This document shows, piece after piece, positions 10,715 to 31,392 of a stretch of DNA of 64,000 nucleotides; position 1 is the stretch's first letter; each line of letters opens with the position of its first letter. Source of the DNA: Phascolomyces articulosus (Eukaryota > Mucoromycota > Mucoromycetes > Mucorales > Lichtheimiaceae); assembly GCA_025677815.1 (NCBI GenBank), contig JAIXMP010000004.1, positions 496,001-560,000 on the forward strand, written 5' to 3'. The translations under genes were made by a program, and so were the position numbers. The notes under the pieces are model-generated. The model saw only the letters and a list, made by a program, of their open reading frames with translations. It did not search any database and was not told where the DNA came from.

Positions 10715-12241
10715 ATGAAAGCAACATTCCTTGGACTTTTGGCAGCTGTCGCTCTGGTTAGCGCTGCTCCTGCAAACAGTGGATCTTCAACAAACGATTG
10801 TAGCCCTCTTTATGGTCAATGTGGTGGTAAAGGTTGGACTGGCGCCACTTGTTGTGCTGAAGGCTCTACTTGTGCCCCTCAAGATGGCAATGAATATTAT
10901 TCACAATGTTTACCTGGCTGTATGTATATTCCTTTTTTTTACTGATAATTCAATTCAAACGTCGTTTATCAACGGCGCATATTTTTCGTGTAACTTATGT
11001 AAATTATCTTTTTCTTCTCTCCCCCCTCCCAAACTTATATATTGTAATTATTACAACAGTTGCTTCTTCTTCACCTAAGCCTACTGCCACGACCACTAAA
11101 TCTCAAGCTCCTCAAATCACTACTACAGCTGCAGCTACAAAGACCACAAGTGCTCCTGTAGAAGCAGCTTCTGAAAGCTCATCAAGCAGTGGTGAAAGTG
11201 ATTATAAGGCAGTTTCTGGTGGTGCTTCTGGTGAAGGTCAAACTACCCGTTATTGGGATTGCTGCAAAGCTTCATGCAGCTGGCCTGACAAGGCAGATGT
11301 CTCAGCTCCCGTTGGTACATGTAAGGCGGATGGCGTCACCCGATTAACCGATAGCAATGAACAGGTAAAAATAAAAATAATATTACCTTTTAATCATCCT
11401 ATAACATTCATTCTCACACCATCGGTTCCCATTCATCAATTTAATTATTTCATCATATGATGTAATATATCTAGAGTGGTTGCAATGGTGGTAATGCTTA
11501 TATGTGTAACGACAATCAACCTTGGGCTATCAACGATGATTTGTCATATGGTTTTGCTGCTGCTTCTATTGCTGGCAAAGATGAATCTGGCTGGTGCTGT
11601 GGTTGTTATGAACTTACTTTCACTTCAGCTGGTATTGAAGGTAAGAAGATGGTGGTTCAAGTTACCAATACTGGTGGTGATCTTGGTAGCAACCACTTTG
11701 ATCTTCAGATCCCTGGAGGCGGCGTCGGTATCTTCAATGGTTGCGAATCTCAGGTTTGTTGTTATTTATTATTTAATGTCATTGATCTATCATTTTCTAA
11801 TTTTTTTTTACCATAATATTTATATATAGTGGAATGCTCCTTCCAATGGCTGGGGTGAACGTTATGGTGGCCTTAGCTCTTCTTCTGGCTGTTCTGACCT
11901 TCCTGAGGAATTGCAACCTGGTTGTGAATGGCGGTAAGAAAAAAAAATGACATTCTGTTTATATCTTAAACATATCCTCGCCACTGTATTATATATACTA
12001 ACAGAATTCTATATACTGTTTTTGGTGCTATTTGCTCTATATATTAGATTCAATTGGTTTAAGGTAATATTTATTAGCATACATAGGAGAAAGACAGAAA
12101 ATTTTGAGTTTTTTACTGATTACTGTCTTCTTTCATCATCTATTATATTTATTATAGAATGCCAATAACCCAAGCGTCACATTCAAGGAAGTCACCTGTC
12201 CAGCTGAATTGGTCAAGAAGACCGGCTGTTCGCGCTCTTAG
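10715..12241 (+). CDS. Secreted GH45 endo-beta-1,4-glucanase with N-terminal CBM1
   Basis: A 330-residue cellulase that cleaves internal beta-1,4 bonds of cellulose outside the cell. Exons: 10715-10919, 11060-11364, 11475-11753, 11830-11933, 12048-12063 and 12158-12241; all joins keep frame. Residues 1-17 are a signal peptide ending VSA. Residues 29-66 form a fungal CBM1 ([11 protein letters not shown] core). Residues 69-128 are a Ser/Thr/Ala/Pro linker. The GH45 domain starts at [14 protein letters not shown], with the expected catalytic base D135, and the expected acid D246 lies in [12 protein letters not shown] 16-nt microexon (12048-12063) restores the conserved EWRFNWFK stretch; skipping it breaks the frame. 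The architecture and length match Rhizopus/Mucor-type endoglucanases. Confidence 0.95.
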
Positions 12242-12360
12242 ATTTTATTACGACTGGGTCGTATTGAAATGATGAAAGTAGCACCATCAACACCTGTGCT
12301 TTCCCCACCCCTTATATACATGAGGACAATTACAGCAAAGTGAACAATTATAGCAATAAC

Positions 12361-12366
12361 AATAAA
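12361..12366 (+). terminator. Poly(A) signal candidate of the GH45 gene
   Basis: AATAAA lies 120 nt after the endoglucanase stop codon, a normal distance for fungal 3' end formation. It was called by motif and position only. Confidence 0.4.
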
Positions 12367-12566
12367 GTAAACTTATACAAAAATACAAACATTTATGAAA
12401 AAAGTTCATCGAATTACAAGTTGTAAATTTATCTATTGAAAAAACAACTTGTTATTGAAATAAAGAGTTAGTATATCAAATTTCTACTCCCGTAGATGAT
12501 TTTATGGATAACCATAATAATACATTGAAGTGACATGTATAAACATCATCGGAAGTTTGGTATTGT

Positions 12567-12695
12567 CTTTAAATGCATTTAAATGTTAGATTGATGTTTT
12601 ATTTACATTTTTTACCTGTATTCACATTTGTTACTTTTATTTAAGTTTAAAGACATATAAATGTGACAATGCTTAACATTTAAATGCATCTAAAG
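12567..12695. repeat. Fold-back element 1 with ATGCATTTAAATG arms
   Basis: Left arm 12567-12588 begins CTTTAAATGCATTTAAATGT. The right arm at 12672-12695 is its inverted copy with one mismatch over the first 22 bases. The arms enclose about 80 bp of AT-rich non-coding DNA. The core is itself nearly palindromic. It may be a MITE; no transposase is associated and the target duplication is not clear. Confidence 0.5.
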
Positions 12696-12820
12696 TATGT
12701 TCATCATGTGACAAGTGTTTCCACATTCGTCTTTTATCACTTTTCTCGTTTTCTTGGAAAAGAAAGGGCTAAAGAAGAATGTAAAATATTAAGTTTTGAG
12801 CAAAGTATTATATAATAGCG

Positions 12821-12964
12821 ATGGGTTTTGGTAGTTATCAGCGTGATATGCAATATCGCGATTGTCTGAAGAAGTGTAAATTTGTAACGAAAGGTAACAT
12901 GCTATGGCACCAATGGAAAACAGTAAAAGTAGTAGTAAATAAAACGCCACATGAAGTTGCATAA
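12821..12964 (+). CDS. Small open frame of 47 codons, doubtful
   Basis: It starts MGFGSYQRDMQYRDCLKKCK and ends TPHEVA before a TAA. The composition (C, D, R, Q, W) is more protein-like than random AT-rich DNA. It lies between two fold-back repeats and may be a transposon or pseudogene fragment. I do not recognise a family and see no regulatory signals. Confidence 0.2.
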   Translation: MGFGSYQRDMQYRDCLKKCKFVTKGNMLWHQWKTVKVVVNKTPHEVA

Positions 12965-13027
12965 CTCAATCATGATAAACTATACACTAGTTTGTGAAAT
13001 ATGAGCACACAGTAGGACAATTTGAAT

Positions 13028-13147
13028 GGATTTAAATGCATTTATATGTATTTAAAGGTATCTTATCATCATTTAAATATTAATAAAGTTGGGGGTTACC
13101 TTTATTGCCTTTGAATCTTTCAAATACAATTAAATGCATTTAAATGT
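13028..13147. repeat. Fold-back element 2 with ATGCATTTAAATG arms
   Basis: The left arm (13028-13058) and right arm (13117-13147) are imperfect inverted copies of about 31 bp sharing the TTTAAATGCATTTA core with element 1. The interior is short and non-coding. The shared core and similar size suggest the same repeat family as 12567-12695. Confidence 0.5.
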
Positions 13148-13153
13148 AAATAC

Positions 13154-14171
13154 AAGCAAAGACAAAGAATCCGATGGACATTACATCCAGATCAAATCAT
13201 GCAACTTATCTGCATGAGTTGTAACTTGTAAGTTATTAAAAAATATACTGATATATATAACTTTTGCAATATATTAACCTTGTAGCATTCTTTTTTTGTT
13301 TATGAATTAGCCTGAAAGCCAATTTACCAGAAGTTGACTTCATAACTTATCTACATAAATTACAAGATGGTGCTACGAAAGAATGGGAGGATGTTCCTTT
13401 GCCCCAGGAAGAAGTTGATGCAATTGAAAGGCGTTACTATCAATTTGTAATTAGAGATAAAAATGGCATGAAAAAGACACAGGATTCAGGCACGGTAAAA
13501 CACGTTTTTTAAATATAACTCTATAGATGAATAAAGTAATAAATTCTTATGCAAAATTTATGTTATACATCCTAATAAACGAACCAACAATTACTTTAGA
13601 AGAATGGGTGGCGTTGGCCAAACGTAATGGCCTTATGTGCAAATACTCTTGTGTAATAGGAACCTGGGATCCAAGTAGTGTTTCCGAGAACAAGTTGACA
13701 TTATTTGAGCTTAATAGAAAGACTAACCACACCGACATCATCCATCATAACCATTACAAGGAAAACATCCATCCCATGCTCCGAGGTTTAAATATGGCAA
13801 TGAAAAATTATGGATTTGACAGTTTACATTCGTATCTATATTCCATTCAAACTCATTTGCTTCCGTCGCCACGAGATCAACCCCAACATCTATTTCTTCA
13901 TTTAAAGAAAAATGCTTCTTTAGAAATTAGCTATAAAATTATATCCTTTCCTTCTCTATATTATGTTATTTCTCTCTTTTCTAAAATTAAAAACGAAATA
14001 TACTTCTTCTTTTCCCTTCTTAATAATGCATCTGATATCATTGACTTAAGTAGTGATATACAGTCAAATAAATATGGTATCAATAAAAAAGACAAACAAA
14101 CATTGGGTGATTGCATAAATTTTATCTATGAGAATAATAACTTGACATGGATTGATACTCTGGGGTTATAA
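13154..14171 (+). CDS. Orphan protein, possibly decayed, about 300 residues
   Basis: Three blocks can be joined in frame: 13154-13227 (RWTLHPDQIMQLICMSCNL), 13311-13494 (ANLPEVDFITYLHKLQDG, later AIERRYYQF) and 13527-14171 (FMLYILINEPTITLEEWVAL onward, 214 codons). Donor GTAAGTT at 13228 and an AG acceptor at 13310 are good. The second intron (13495-13526) would be only 32 nt, unusually short, so this join may instead mark damage. No start codon is clear and the 5' end runs into the fold-back repeat. No domain is recognised. It could be a lineage-specific repetitive gene, functional or dead. Confidence 0.35.
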
Positions 14172-15858
14172 AAATATAATATATTTATTTACACGATTTG
14201 AACTTATATTGATGTAGATACAGATAATGCCATAGCGTCGCACGGACCGACGATACTACATATTATGTGTTGACGGCACCCTAAAAAATCAGATAGTGTT
14301 GATCAAGTTGGAAAATAAGTAGAACAAACATTCCAGAATCTTTGCACTACACATGTCAACAAACATCAAAACTCCAAGTATTTATATCAAAAAGGTCAAT
14401 ATGTTATTTTTCTTCATAAGATACCGACGTCATCGAAACGACTTGTTGTCGTTCATCATGGTTCCCAATACCTTGATGATACCAAACGATTAGAAAGTCA
14501 TCGCTATCGAATAGTAGTTTTACTGCTATTGCAATTCGTACTGCTTCTGATGATGTTGAGTTCGATGTCAAGTACAAGGTTGTTAAAATGATAGAGAAAG
14601 TATAATGTGTCACAAGTGTTTCATGAAGGATTTGGAAAAGATCCTAAAGGTACAACCTATTCTACCGCCTAAATCAAGATGTCACTGGTAAAGATATTGA
14701 TGTATACTTTTCTTCCATTCCATAATTGACGGTATATAAAAAAAGAAGATGGAGGAGGGAAAATGGAGGTTCAAAAATAAATAACTGGCTATAAATTCTT
14801 GTTAGGTTGTTCGATTCGTTGCTTGATAATCATCAAGAAGATAGTGCTTATTATGAAACCAACACAAACTAAGGATGCGTCACAATTATTTCATTAGAGA
14901 TATAATACAAATTGATTTATAGATCATCATTGGGGCTATGGACGTTATGTTGTTAAAATTGTTCTAACCTTCTTATTAAAACAAAAGAAGGTTGTTGTTT
15001 TTTTCTACATTAAAATATGATTTTAATGAATAGTTACCATTTCATAGTTTTTAAAAGTGTGGGTTATTTAGTATGAAACATTTGAATGTTCACACAAAGA
15101 AATACAAATTTAAATTACCGCAATTGGTCCTACTCCCCAAAACAATCATTTTAGCATTGTTTTTTTTATCTCGATTTGAATTTTATTTATCCATGCAAAA
15201 AAAAAAAAGATTCATGATTCAAATATTTTGAATGTTAATATTATAATATGTAGTGTGAGATTTATACTATTTATATATCTTGAACTGTATATATATATAT
15301 ATTATTCCATGGAATCACCACTACTTTATTGTCTCAGATTCAAGTTGTTTAAAGAAATTGTCATACCATGTGTGCCTGAGTGTTTTTTTTTTTTTTTTTA
15401 TAAAAATACCTTATTTTTCTGTCGAATCAAACAAGGTGAAAACCATTATTTATCTTGGAATTCTTGAATTTCTTTATCTTTATAGGATGAAAAATACTAC
15501 TTGTAAAGAAAAATAGGATGGGTTCTCCGCTATATTAGTTTTGTCGTTATTTGACTTCTTGATAGTGGGCATAATAATGGCAATAACAATGAAAAGGAAT
15601 TAGTATTTTCAACCATTGTAAATTATATTGAATGGAGTTTAAAGTGACACAAATCTAAATAAGAATCCTTTTTTTTTTGTGCACCAACTATTTTAACAAA
15701 AGGCTTTTTTTTAAAAAAAAAAGGGGAGAGTGAGAGAGAGAAACCATTCTTCTTTTCTTCTTCCTTTTGCTTCTTCTTTCCTTTTTTTTTCTGTATCAAT
15801 AATTAGAAATCATATATATATACCAATATAACATAACCATCATCATCATTATCAATCC
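14172..15858. other. Intergenic, with a decayed coding stretch near 14206-14590
   Basis: On the + strand a frame with several stops contains protein-like pieces such as SKYLYQKGQYVIFLHKIPTS and RLVVVHHGSQYLDDTKRL. I read this as an unrecognised pseudogene remnant, perhaps linked to the orphan gene upstream. From about 14900 the region is simple AT-rich DNA. The pyrimidine-rich tract at about 15744-15792, just before the GH47 start, probably belongs to its core promoter. Confidence 0.35.
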
Positions 15859-18402
<2,544 letters not shown>

Positions 18403-18814
18403 ACTATTTTTTTTTTCTCTATACATACTTATTTTACCGCCTGGGCTGATTTATATGATGTGTGTTGTATTTTTTTTTGGTTTGTTTGTTGTGATTTGTT
18501 ATTATTATTATACATATACAAAAAAAATAGAATATGAAAAAAAAAGACACTGAAAGTGAATTTAGTTTTTTGTTAATAATAAAGGAAGGAGAGGATATGA
18601 ATGTAAAAGTAAATGATTGACAAAGAAGATGTATGTATATATATATATATATATATATAAAGAGAAATATGTTGCCGTGAGTTTTGTTTGAATATAAAAA
18701 AGGTATTAAAAGAAAAGAAAAAAAAAAGCAAAAAGTGTGATTGTGCATATAAAAAAAAGGAGACGTTTGTATAAAATAAAATAAAAAGGTTGAAAGGAGG
18801 ATGAGATAAGTGCT
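18403..18814. other. Convergent intergenic region of GH47 and DUF8032 genes
   Basis: Two gene ends face each other here. The sequence is A/T-rich with a (TA)n run near 18634-18659 and should hold both 3' UTRs. No coding frame is supported. Confidence 0.6.
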
Positions 18815-21658
18815 TTAGAATAATTGATTCAGTAAGGAATCCGTTGATAATTCATAGCCTAAGACAATGTCTTCTTCCATCTTGGTGACTCCCATAGAAG
18901 GATCGCATGGACTAAATACATCATGTTCGTCTATATATCGTTTCAGTAATTCATCATTGGCTGACTCTTGTTGACCAAACAGTGACATACCACTATCCAT
19001 TAAGAATTCGGTGGTGTTATAAAGATCATTATCCACAATGCCAACCATGGTAGGTTGATGACGAGGTGAACTATGATTTGATGGATTACTACTGCTTGTA
19101 CCGCTACTACTTGTTTCGACACTGAGATGACAGCTCATATCATCGGCGCAATAATCTTGTTGTGCTGATGCAGCAGCAGATGCAGCAGCAGCTGCAGCAG
19201 CTGCCGCTACGATATCATGACTATCATTTCCTTGACATAACATCAAATCACCTCTGGAAGCAGGTAACATTAAACTATCAATGGCATAATCGGCAAGTAA
19301 TGTGGTGGATGATTGTTGTTGCGGTGGTGGTGCTGGTGGAGACGATGTTGCTTGAGAGGAAGAAGGTGGTGCAGTTGTTGAAGGTGATAATAAAGAAGGA
19401 GAGGAGGAAGACGGTGATAAAGGTGAAAGAAGAATATCTTGTTCTTGTTCTTCTTGATCGAAAAAATCATCGGCCATTTCAGGAGGAGGAGAGAAACAAT
19501 CACGGAAATCAAGAGAAACGGTAGTACCACTATAAATGGATTCTTGATCTTCATCTTGACGACGTTGTTGTTGACGTTTTTCTTGAGCAGCCAACTGTTG
19601 TTGTTGAGCAGCCAAAGTTTCAGCAGTCAACTTAAGGGGTTGTTCTGACCGTGGCGGTGGCGCAAAAGGTGCAGGAGGCATCCGAGAAGCATATTTCCGT
19701 GGTCTCAAATGGGGCGCAAACTTGATTCGGTAAATATCGAGCACACGCTGTAACAAGCTCTTTCGATTGGCAAGTTGCCGCGGATTCAACCAAGCCTTAA
19801 AATAGAATAGAAGAAAAACAAAGTTAGGGAGTTTGAGAAAGAAGCATGGCACACACACACATACACATATAAATACAAATAGAAACACAAATAATTTATG
19901 TCATAAACAAATAGAAAACAGGTATGGATTCTCTCTGACTTACCAATTTCCAACCTAATTCATTACATTTTGCCTCATCCAGTTGGCGTTGCGACACTGC
20001 AGGCGTTGTTGCTGTAATATTGATTGCGCGAGGAAAAACACAGTTACTTTTACGAAAAGGCGCATCAATTACATCTAGGGGTACAGTTTCAATATTGATT
20101 CGTATCCGACATTTATTGCCTTGAGGTCCATCATCAATTGAAATGGTCTTTGGTAAATAACGTTCCATATTATTGTTATTATTATTCGATGATTTGAGCA
20201 TCTTGTCAGCAGGTTGTTGATCTTGATTTTGTTGTTGTGAGTCTTGATCATTCTCAGATTCACGATGTTTACGTTTTCGGAGTGTCCCATTTAATAGTTT
20301 TTCTTGACGTGCGACACGCCTTGACCGCATACTCGGGTATCGATTCCGGTAAGAATCAACAGCTCTTTGAATTAATCCTCGTTTACCAGCAATTTCGTTT
20401 GCGTTCAAACTTGCAAGTTTCCATCCTAGTACGTTACATTCTGTTTCGTACGCCCATCGATTACCGCGGTACGTTTCACGCGGAAGGTTGGCACGTGGAT
20501 ACACCTGAAATTTACGAATAAAAAGAAAGTTTTTTTTTTTGGGATCAGTGACACTTGAAACTTTTTTTTTATATAACAATACGCAAGAATTACGAAAAAC
20601 CCATAATAGCCCATATATCAAATCCTCTTTGCCCTTTCTCTCCCAATAATTCCAAAACAATCACAGTAATTCAAACAACAACAATGATAATAATAATAAT
20701 AAAAACCATCTTTGATTCACTCTTTCTCTCTCTAATCTCTCTAATAGATAAATCATAAAAGAGAGAGAGAGGGAGAGAGAGAAGCTAGGATGGTATTATC
20801 ATATAAAACAAAAAAGAAGAGAAAAAAAAGACGTTTATCAAAACGCACTCCCTGATTCTATCCGCTCGCACAACGAGGATTTGTATAACACGCAGCATTA
20901 CTCACGCAGTTATCGCGCTTGAACTTTTCGTCGAGTTGATGAATATCAACTTTGTCCAAATCGGTTCGAATACAATAACGTCGAAGGATCCGATGATGTG
21001 AATACACAAAACTGACCCATTCTACTCCGTCACGATTTTCAGTTACAGGTTCATGATGTGAAACAGTTCCATTCGTGTTAGTATCATTTTTATTATTTGA
21101 TGATGATGATAATGATGTAGTCGTTGCTGATGGTGATGATGCTTTAATAGTTTCATGTTTCATTTTATTATCTGGTACTGTTGTTTCCACAGCTGATATT
21201 GCATCTGCTAAGACTTTAGCTACTTGAGATGCTGCATTATTCCATGCTTCTTGTTGTTGAGGTTGAACAGGTTGTGGAGGGGGTGGTGGGGTTACTACAT
21301 GAAATGGATTGGTCATAGGTAGGAAAATTAATTATCATTCATTGGGAGGAAAATTAGGATTAGATTTTTGGATAGAATTATTGGTACCTGTTGTTTTCTT
21401 CTCTCGAATTTTATTTAAGGTCATTTCAATGATATTTAATTGTTCAGGCGTTAAAGATTCCAATAAAGATTCCGCTTTACCGGATGGATGCAGGAGGTCA
21501 TTTACACAAAGCTGCATTTGTTGTTGTTGTTGAGCTTGTGAAGAAGATGAAGAGGTAGCCGCCAAAGTAGCTGCAACAATGGCAGCTGCTAAAGAGCTTG
21601 TTTGCGTTGATGGTAACACCGAATTATCCATAGAGGTAGTACGATTGTTGTCGTTCAT
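18815..21658 (-). CDS. Protein with two tandem DUF8032-type domains
   Basis: A 733-residue, probably nuclear protein of unknown function. Exons on the minus strand: 21658-21388, 21294-20906, 20504-19944 and 19795-18815; all phases agree. Residues 180-290 carry a domain I know as fungal DUF8032, with VEWVSFVYSHHRILRRYCIR, NCVYPRAN, ECNVLGWKLASLN and KRGLIQRAVDSYRNRYPSMR. Residues 347-447 repeat the pattern: IRINIETV, NCVFPRAI, KCNELGWKLAWLN and RKSLLQRVLDIYR. The domains are joined by a Gln/Asn-rich linker. The N-terminus is Ala/Ser/Gln-rich. The C-terminal 280 residues are low complexity, with Pro/Ser runs, poly-Ala and an acidic end, resembling a transcription activation region. The basic clusters suggest nucleic acid binding, but this is inference. 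Confidence 0.85.
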
Positions 21659-28487
<6,829 letters not shown>

Positions 28488-28805
28488 AATGGATCATCAT
28501 CAAACCAAAAAAAAAAAAGTAGAAATAGTATTATTATATTTTATTTTATAACACATAGAGTAGAATGATGAAACATCTCTTCTCTTTCTTCCCAATCTGT
28601 ACATATTAATATCATCTTTTTTTCGAGTATCATCATTATATTTTAAATCTTGTTTCATGTCAAGATAGCTTATATATATGTGCGTGTGTGTTTGTTCTTC
28701 CATACGAGTGTTTTGAGAGAAAAAAGGTGATGATAATATATGTTACCTGTAATCTATAATTATCAATGTTTTATAAGCAAGCGATATAACAATGACGAAT
28801 GATGT

Positions 28806-29105
28806 TCTGATTTTGCTAAACATTTTGTGACTAAAAAAGTGGAGACAGTGATTAGCATAAATGAGCATACTACACTCAAAATGAACATTGCTGCTTATTC
28901 ACCGAATAGGCGAGGTAAGCTAAAGAAGGAGGGTACCATATGATTAAGAGTGGTGAATTCCATTCTAATTGGATTTATTAATATATATATAGTTGGATAA
29001 GTTGGGATTATATTAAACCATAGTGGCAAGGATGTATATCCTTCAATAAATAAATTTAAAACCACAGAACCATCTTTTACATCGGTGGCCGAAACTAAAC
29101 ATGAT
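28806..29105 (+). pseudogene. Decayed coding remnant, family not recognised
   Basis: 28806-28943 is an open frame reading SDFAKHFVTKKVETVISINE, later NIAAYSPNRRGK, then a TGA. A second piece near 29043-29108 reads INKFKTTEPSFTSVAETKHDH. Both look like genuine protein, separated by stops and (TA)n. They probably come from one lineage-specific repetitive gene whose ends are lost. Confidence 0.35.
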
Positions 29106-29952
29106 CATTAGACATGTAATTTCTTTTAACAAACATATACACATGAGCATTGTCATTGGTTGTAGCATTGTTCCATCATGCTTTTTGAAAAAACTTGTTG
29201 ATCGCATCAAGTTTCTTGGTCTGCTTTCAGAGTAAGAAAAACTACCGAGTTATGATGATATTGGTATATAACATCAATACTAGTAATTAAGTACTTTTGA
29301 TATCCAATGGCGATCAATATACATCTTTTATTGGGGTGTTAGCAACAGCTCTTATATTTGTATATACTTTTTGAAATGATCTCTACTATAATAAATGGAG
29401 ATTTTTCTGCCTTACAATTATTGCCCGATAAATGAGGCTATATACAATAGGGAATTTTTTTATAATGACTGATCGTCCAACCGTCGTACTCATAGACAAT
29501 GGAACCATATTATCGTATTTTTTTTATGTCGTTCAATTATATACCCCAGTATATAATTGTTGGAATTCTAAATGTTACAAAGTTTTCCTTGGTTAAAATA
29601 GGAGACGGCGTTGTCTTTCCTGTTACGTACAAGAACTGGTTTTTTTATTTTTATTTTTCTTGGATAATGAGAGGCAAACATATTAGATGGAAATAATATC
29701 CCATCCAGTTTTCCTCCCTTTTAAAAACTAATTGTGAGTTTGTATTATACATATAACTTTTGGTCAATGACTGTAGACCAATTAACTGTACATATAAGCC
29801 AGCTATCATTGTAGAATATTGAAAATACATATAATATGATATCATCCATATACTAATAGCACAAAAAAAAAGCTTGTAGATAAAATCACCTCATTCGTTG
29901 CAAATTCTAGACTCTTATTCTCCTCCTTCTCAATGAGATGTACATACGTAGT

Positions 29953-29987
<35 letters not shown>

Positions 29988-30573
29988 AAGACAAAGAATA
30001 ACATAACATACCATCCATTTACATCCAAAGAAAATCAATAGCTGTGAGAATTCCATAATTGTCATCAAAAGAAGGGAAAGAACCCTACTTTTTTTTTTTG
30101 TAAATATAAAATCATGGATTATGGATGAACGCCCCTTACACGAAAAACGAACGACTCCGAATTGAGGAGTGAAATAATAGAGTCTCTTTTTTTTAAGGAG
30201 AACACCCAATTTTTGTTTTATTTGGTGCTATATTAATAAACAAACAGAAAAAAAAATAATACTAACAAAAAAAAGAGAGTCTGTGCAAAAAAAAATTGAT
30301 TTATTACAAAATGAGAATTTTTTTGTGATGCAAAAAAAAAGGAATATTACATTTTACATTTATGTTCAATGACAAAAAAAAAGTATGTGCAAGAAGAAAT
30401 GATGAATGGATGAATTGATAAAGGGACAAAAAAAAAGTTGTGTACAAATGACGAAAAGATACGATTGAGAAAATAAACAAACAGAGAAAAAAAAACTAGA
30501 TAAACAAGAAGAACAAGATATGATGATGGAGGGGAAGTGAAGAGATGTGGGTATATAAATATGTTGATAGTAT
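29106..30573. other. AT-rich intergenic DNA, no gene seen
   Basis: Contains (TA)n at about 29957-29983 and many A-runs. Short overlapping frames at 29499-29696, 29651-29845 and 29985-30209 lack conserved features. The end of this stretch lies downstream of the minus-strand gene at 30574 and probably includes its 3' UTR. Confidence 0.5.
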
Positions 30574-31392
30574 TTACAATTCAATAAAGTTTTGGAGCTG
30601 GGGCCTTAAAGCTTCCAATTCGGGTGCAACTTCTCCAGAAAACTCTTCAAGGTATGCCAGTACATCTTGAACTAGACTTTGAACAGCTTGATGTTGTTGA
30701 GATGATTGTTCTTTGTCTTCTTCTTCATCCATGATATTAAATTGTTGTTGACGACGACGCGTAGTAGGACGATCGGGTAATTGGGCATATTTATGCCACA
30801 AACCAGATGTTTCAATACTGACTTGATTTTTCACAAGATCATTTACTGGTTGAATATCCGGGCAAGGGTATCTTGACGGCAAGTAAGATTTTGAATCAAA
30901 TGTGTCCATTGTAGTTGTTATTGTTGTTGTTGTCAATGATAACAAATTCATAGGTTGTTTTTGTGGTAAAGTGAATGGTGATGGTGGTGACGACAATGGA
31001 ACATTAGTAATAGGCGTAATTGATGATAATTGAAATAAAATGGCAAATTGTAATTGAATGTGTAACCAAATGAAAGTAACGCCCATAGAGAGGACCAATG
31101 TAGCAACATCTTCATCCGAAGTAGTAGCAGAACACCAAGAAGAAGGAATTGAATACGAGGAGGTGGAAGGAGTAAGAGATACAGAAGGTGATAATTGTTC
31201 ATCGGATGAAAATGAAGATGTATCATCCATATTACTATTGGTATCATCTTCATTGGTAATGCATTTAGTAGGTGGTTTTTGTGATACGAATAATTTTTGG
31301 AATCCACGACTAAGAAAAGAATTTTGATCCGCCACGAAAGCATAATTATTGAGTGATAAACCACTTAATCGATGGTGAGTATTGGTAACCAT
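30574..31392 (-). CDS. Orphan Ser/Thr-rich protein with one hydrophobic segment
   Basis: A single-exon 272-residue protein that I do not recognise. I start it at the ATG at 31392 (MVTNTHHRLSGL); the frame is open further up, but that part is hydrophobic and low complexity. Residues of note are a Ser/acid-rich stretch in the first 100, one likely membrane helix (ATLVLSMGVTFIWLHIQLQF, about residues 97-125), a Pro/Ser/Thr-rich middle, and an acidic C-terminal half with a predicted helix (VQSLVQDVLAYLEEFSGEVA) near the end. A stable 270-codon frame with such varied composition in AT-rich DNA supports a real gene. It could be a single-pass membrane protein; the role is unknown. Confidence 0.65.
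   Translation of the reverse strand: MVTNTHHRLSGLSLNNYAFVADQNSFLSRGFQKLFVSQKPPTKCITNEDDTNSNMDDTSSFSSDEQLSPSVSLTPSTSSYSIPSSWCSATTSDEDVATLVLSMGVTFIWLHIQLQFAILFQLSSITPITNVPLSSPPSPFTLPQKQPMNLLSLTTTTITTTMDTFDSKSYLPSRYPCPDIQPVNDLVKNQVSIETSGLWHKYAQLPDRPTTRRRQQQFNIMDEEEDKEQSSQQHQAVQSLVQDVLAYLEEFSGEVAPELEALRPQLQNFIEL

Noticed and set aside
19162..19524. 120-codon plus-strand frame
   Set aside because: It lies antisense to the DUF8032 coding exon and is an artefact of its Gln/Ala-rich repeats.
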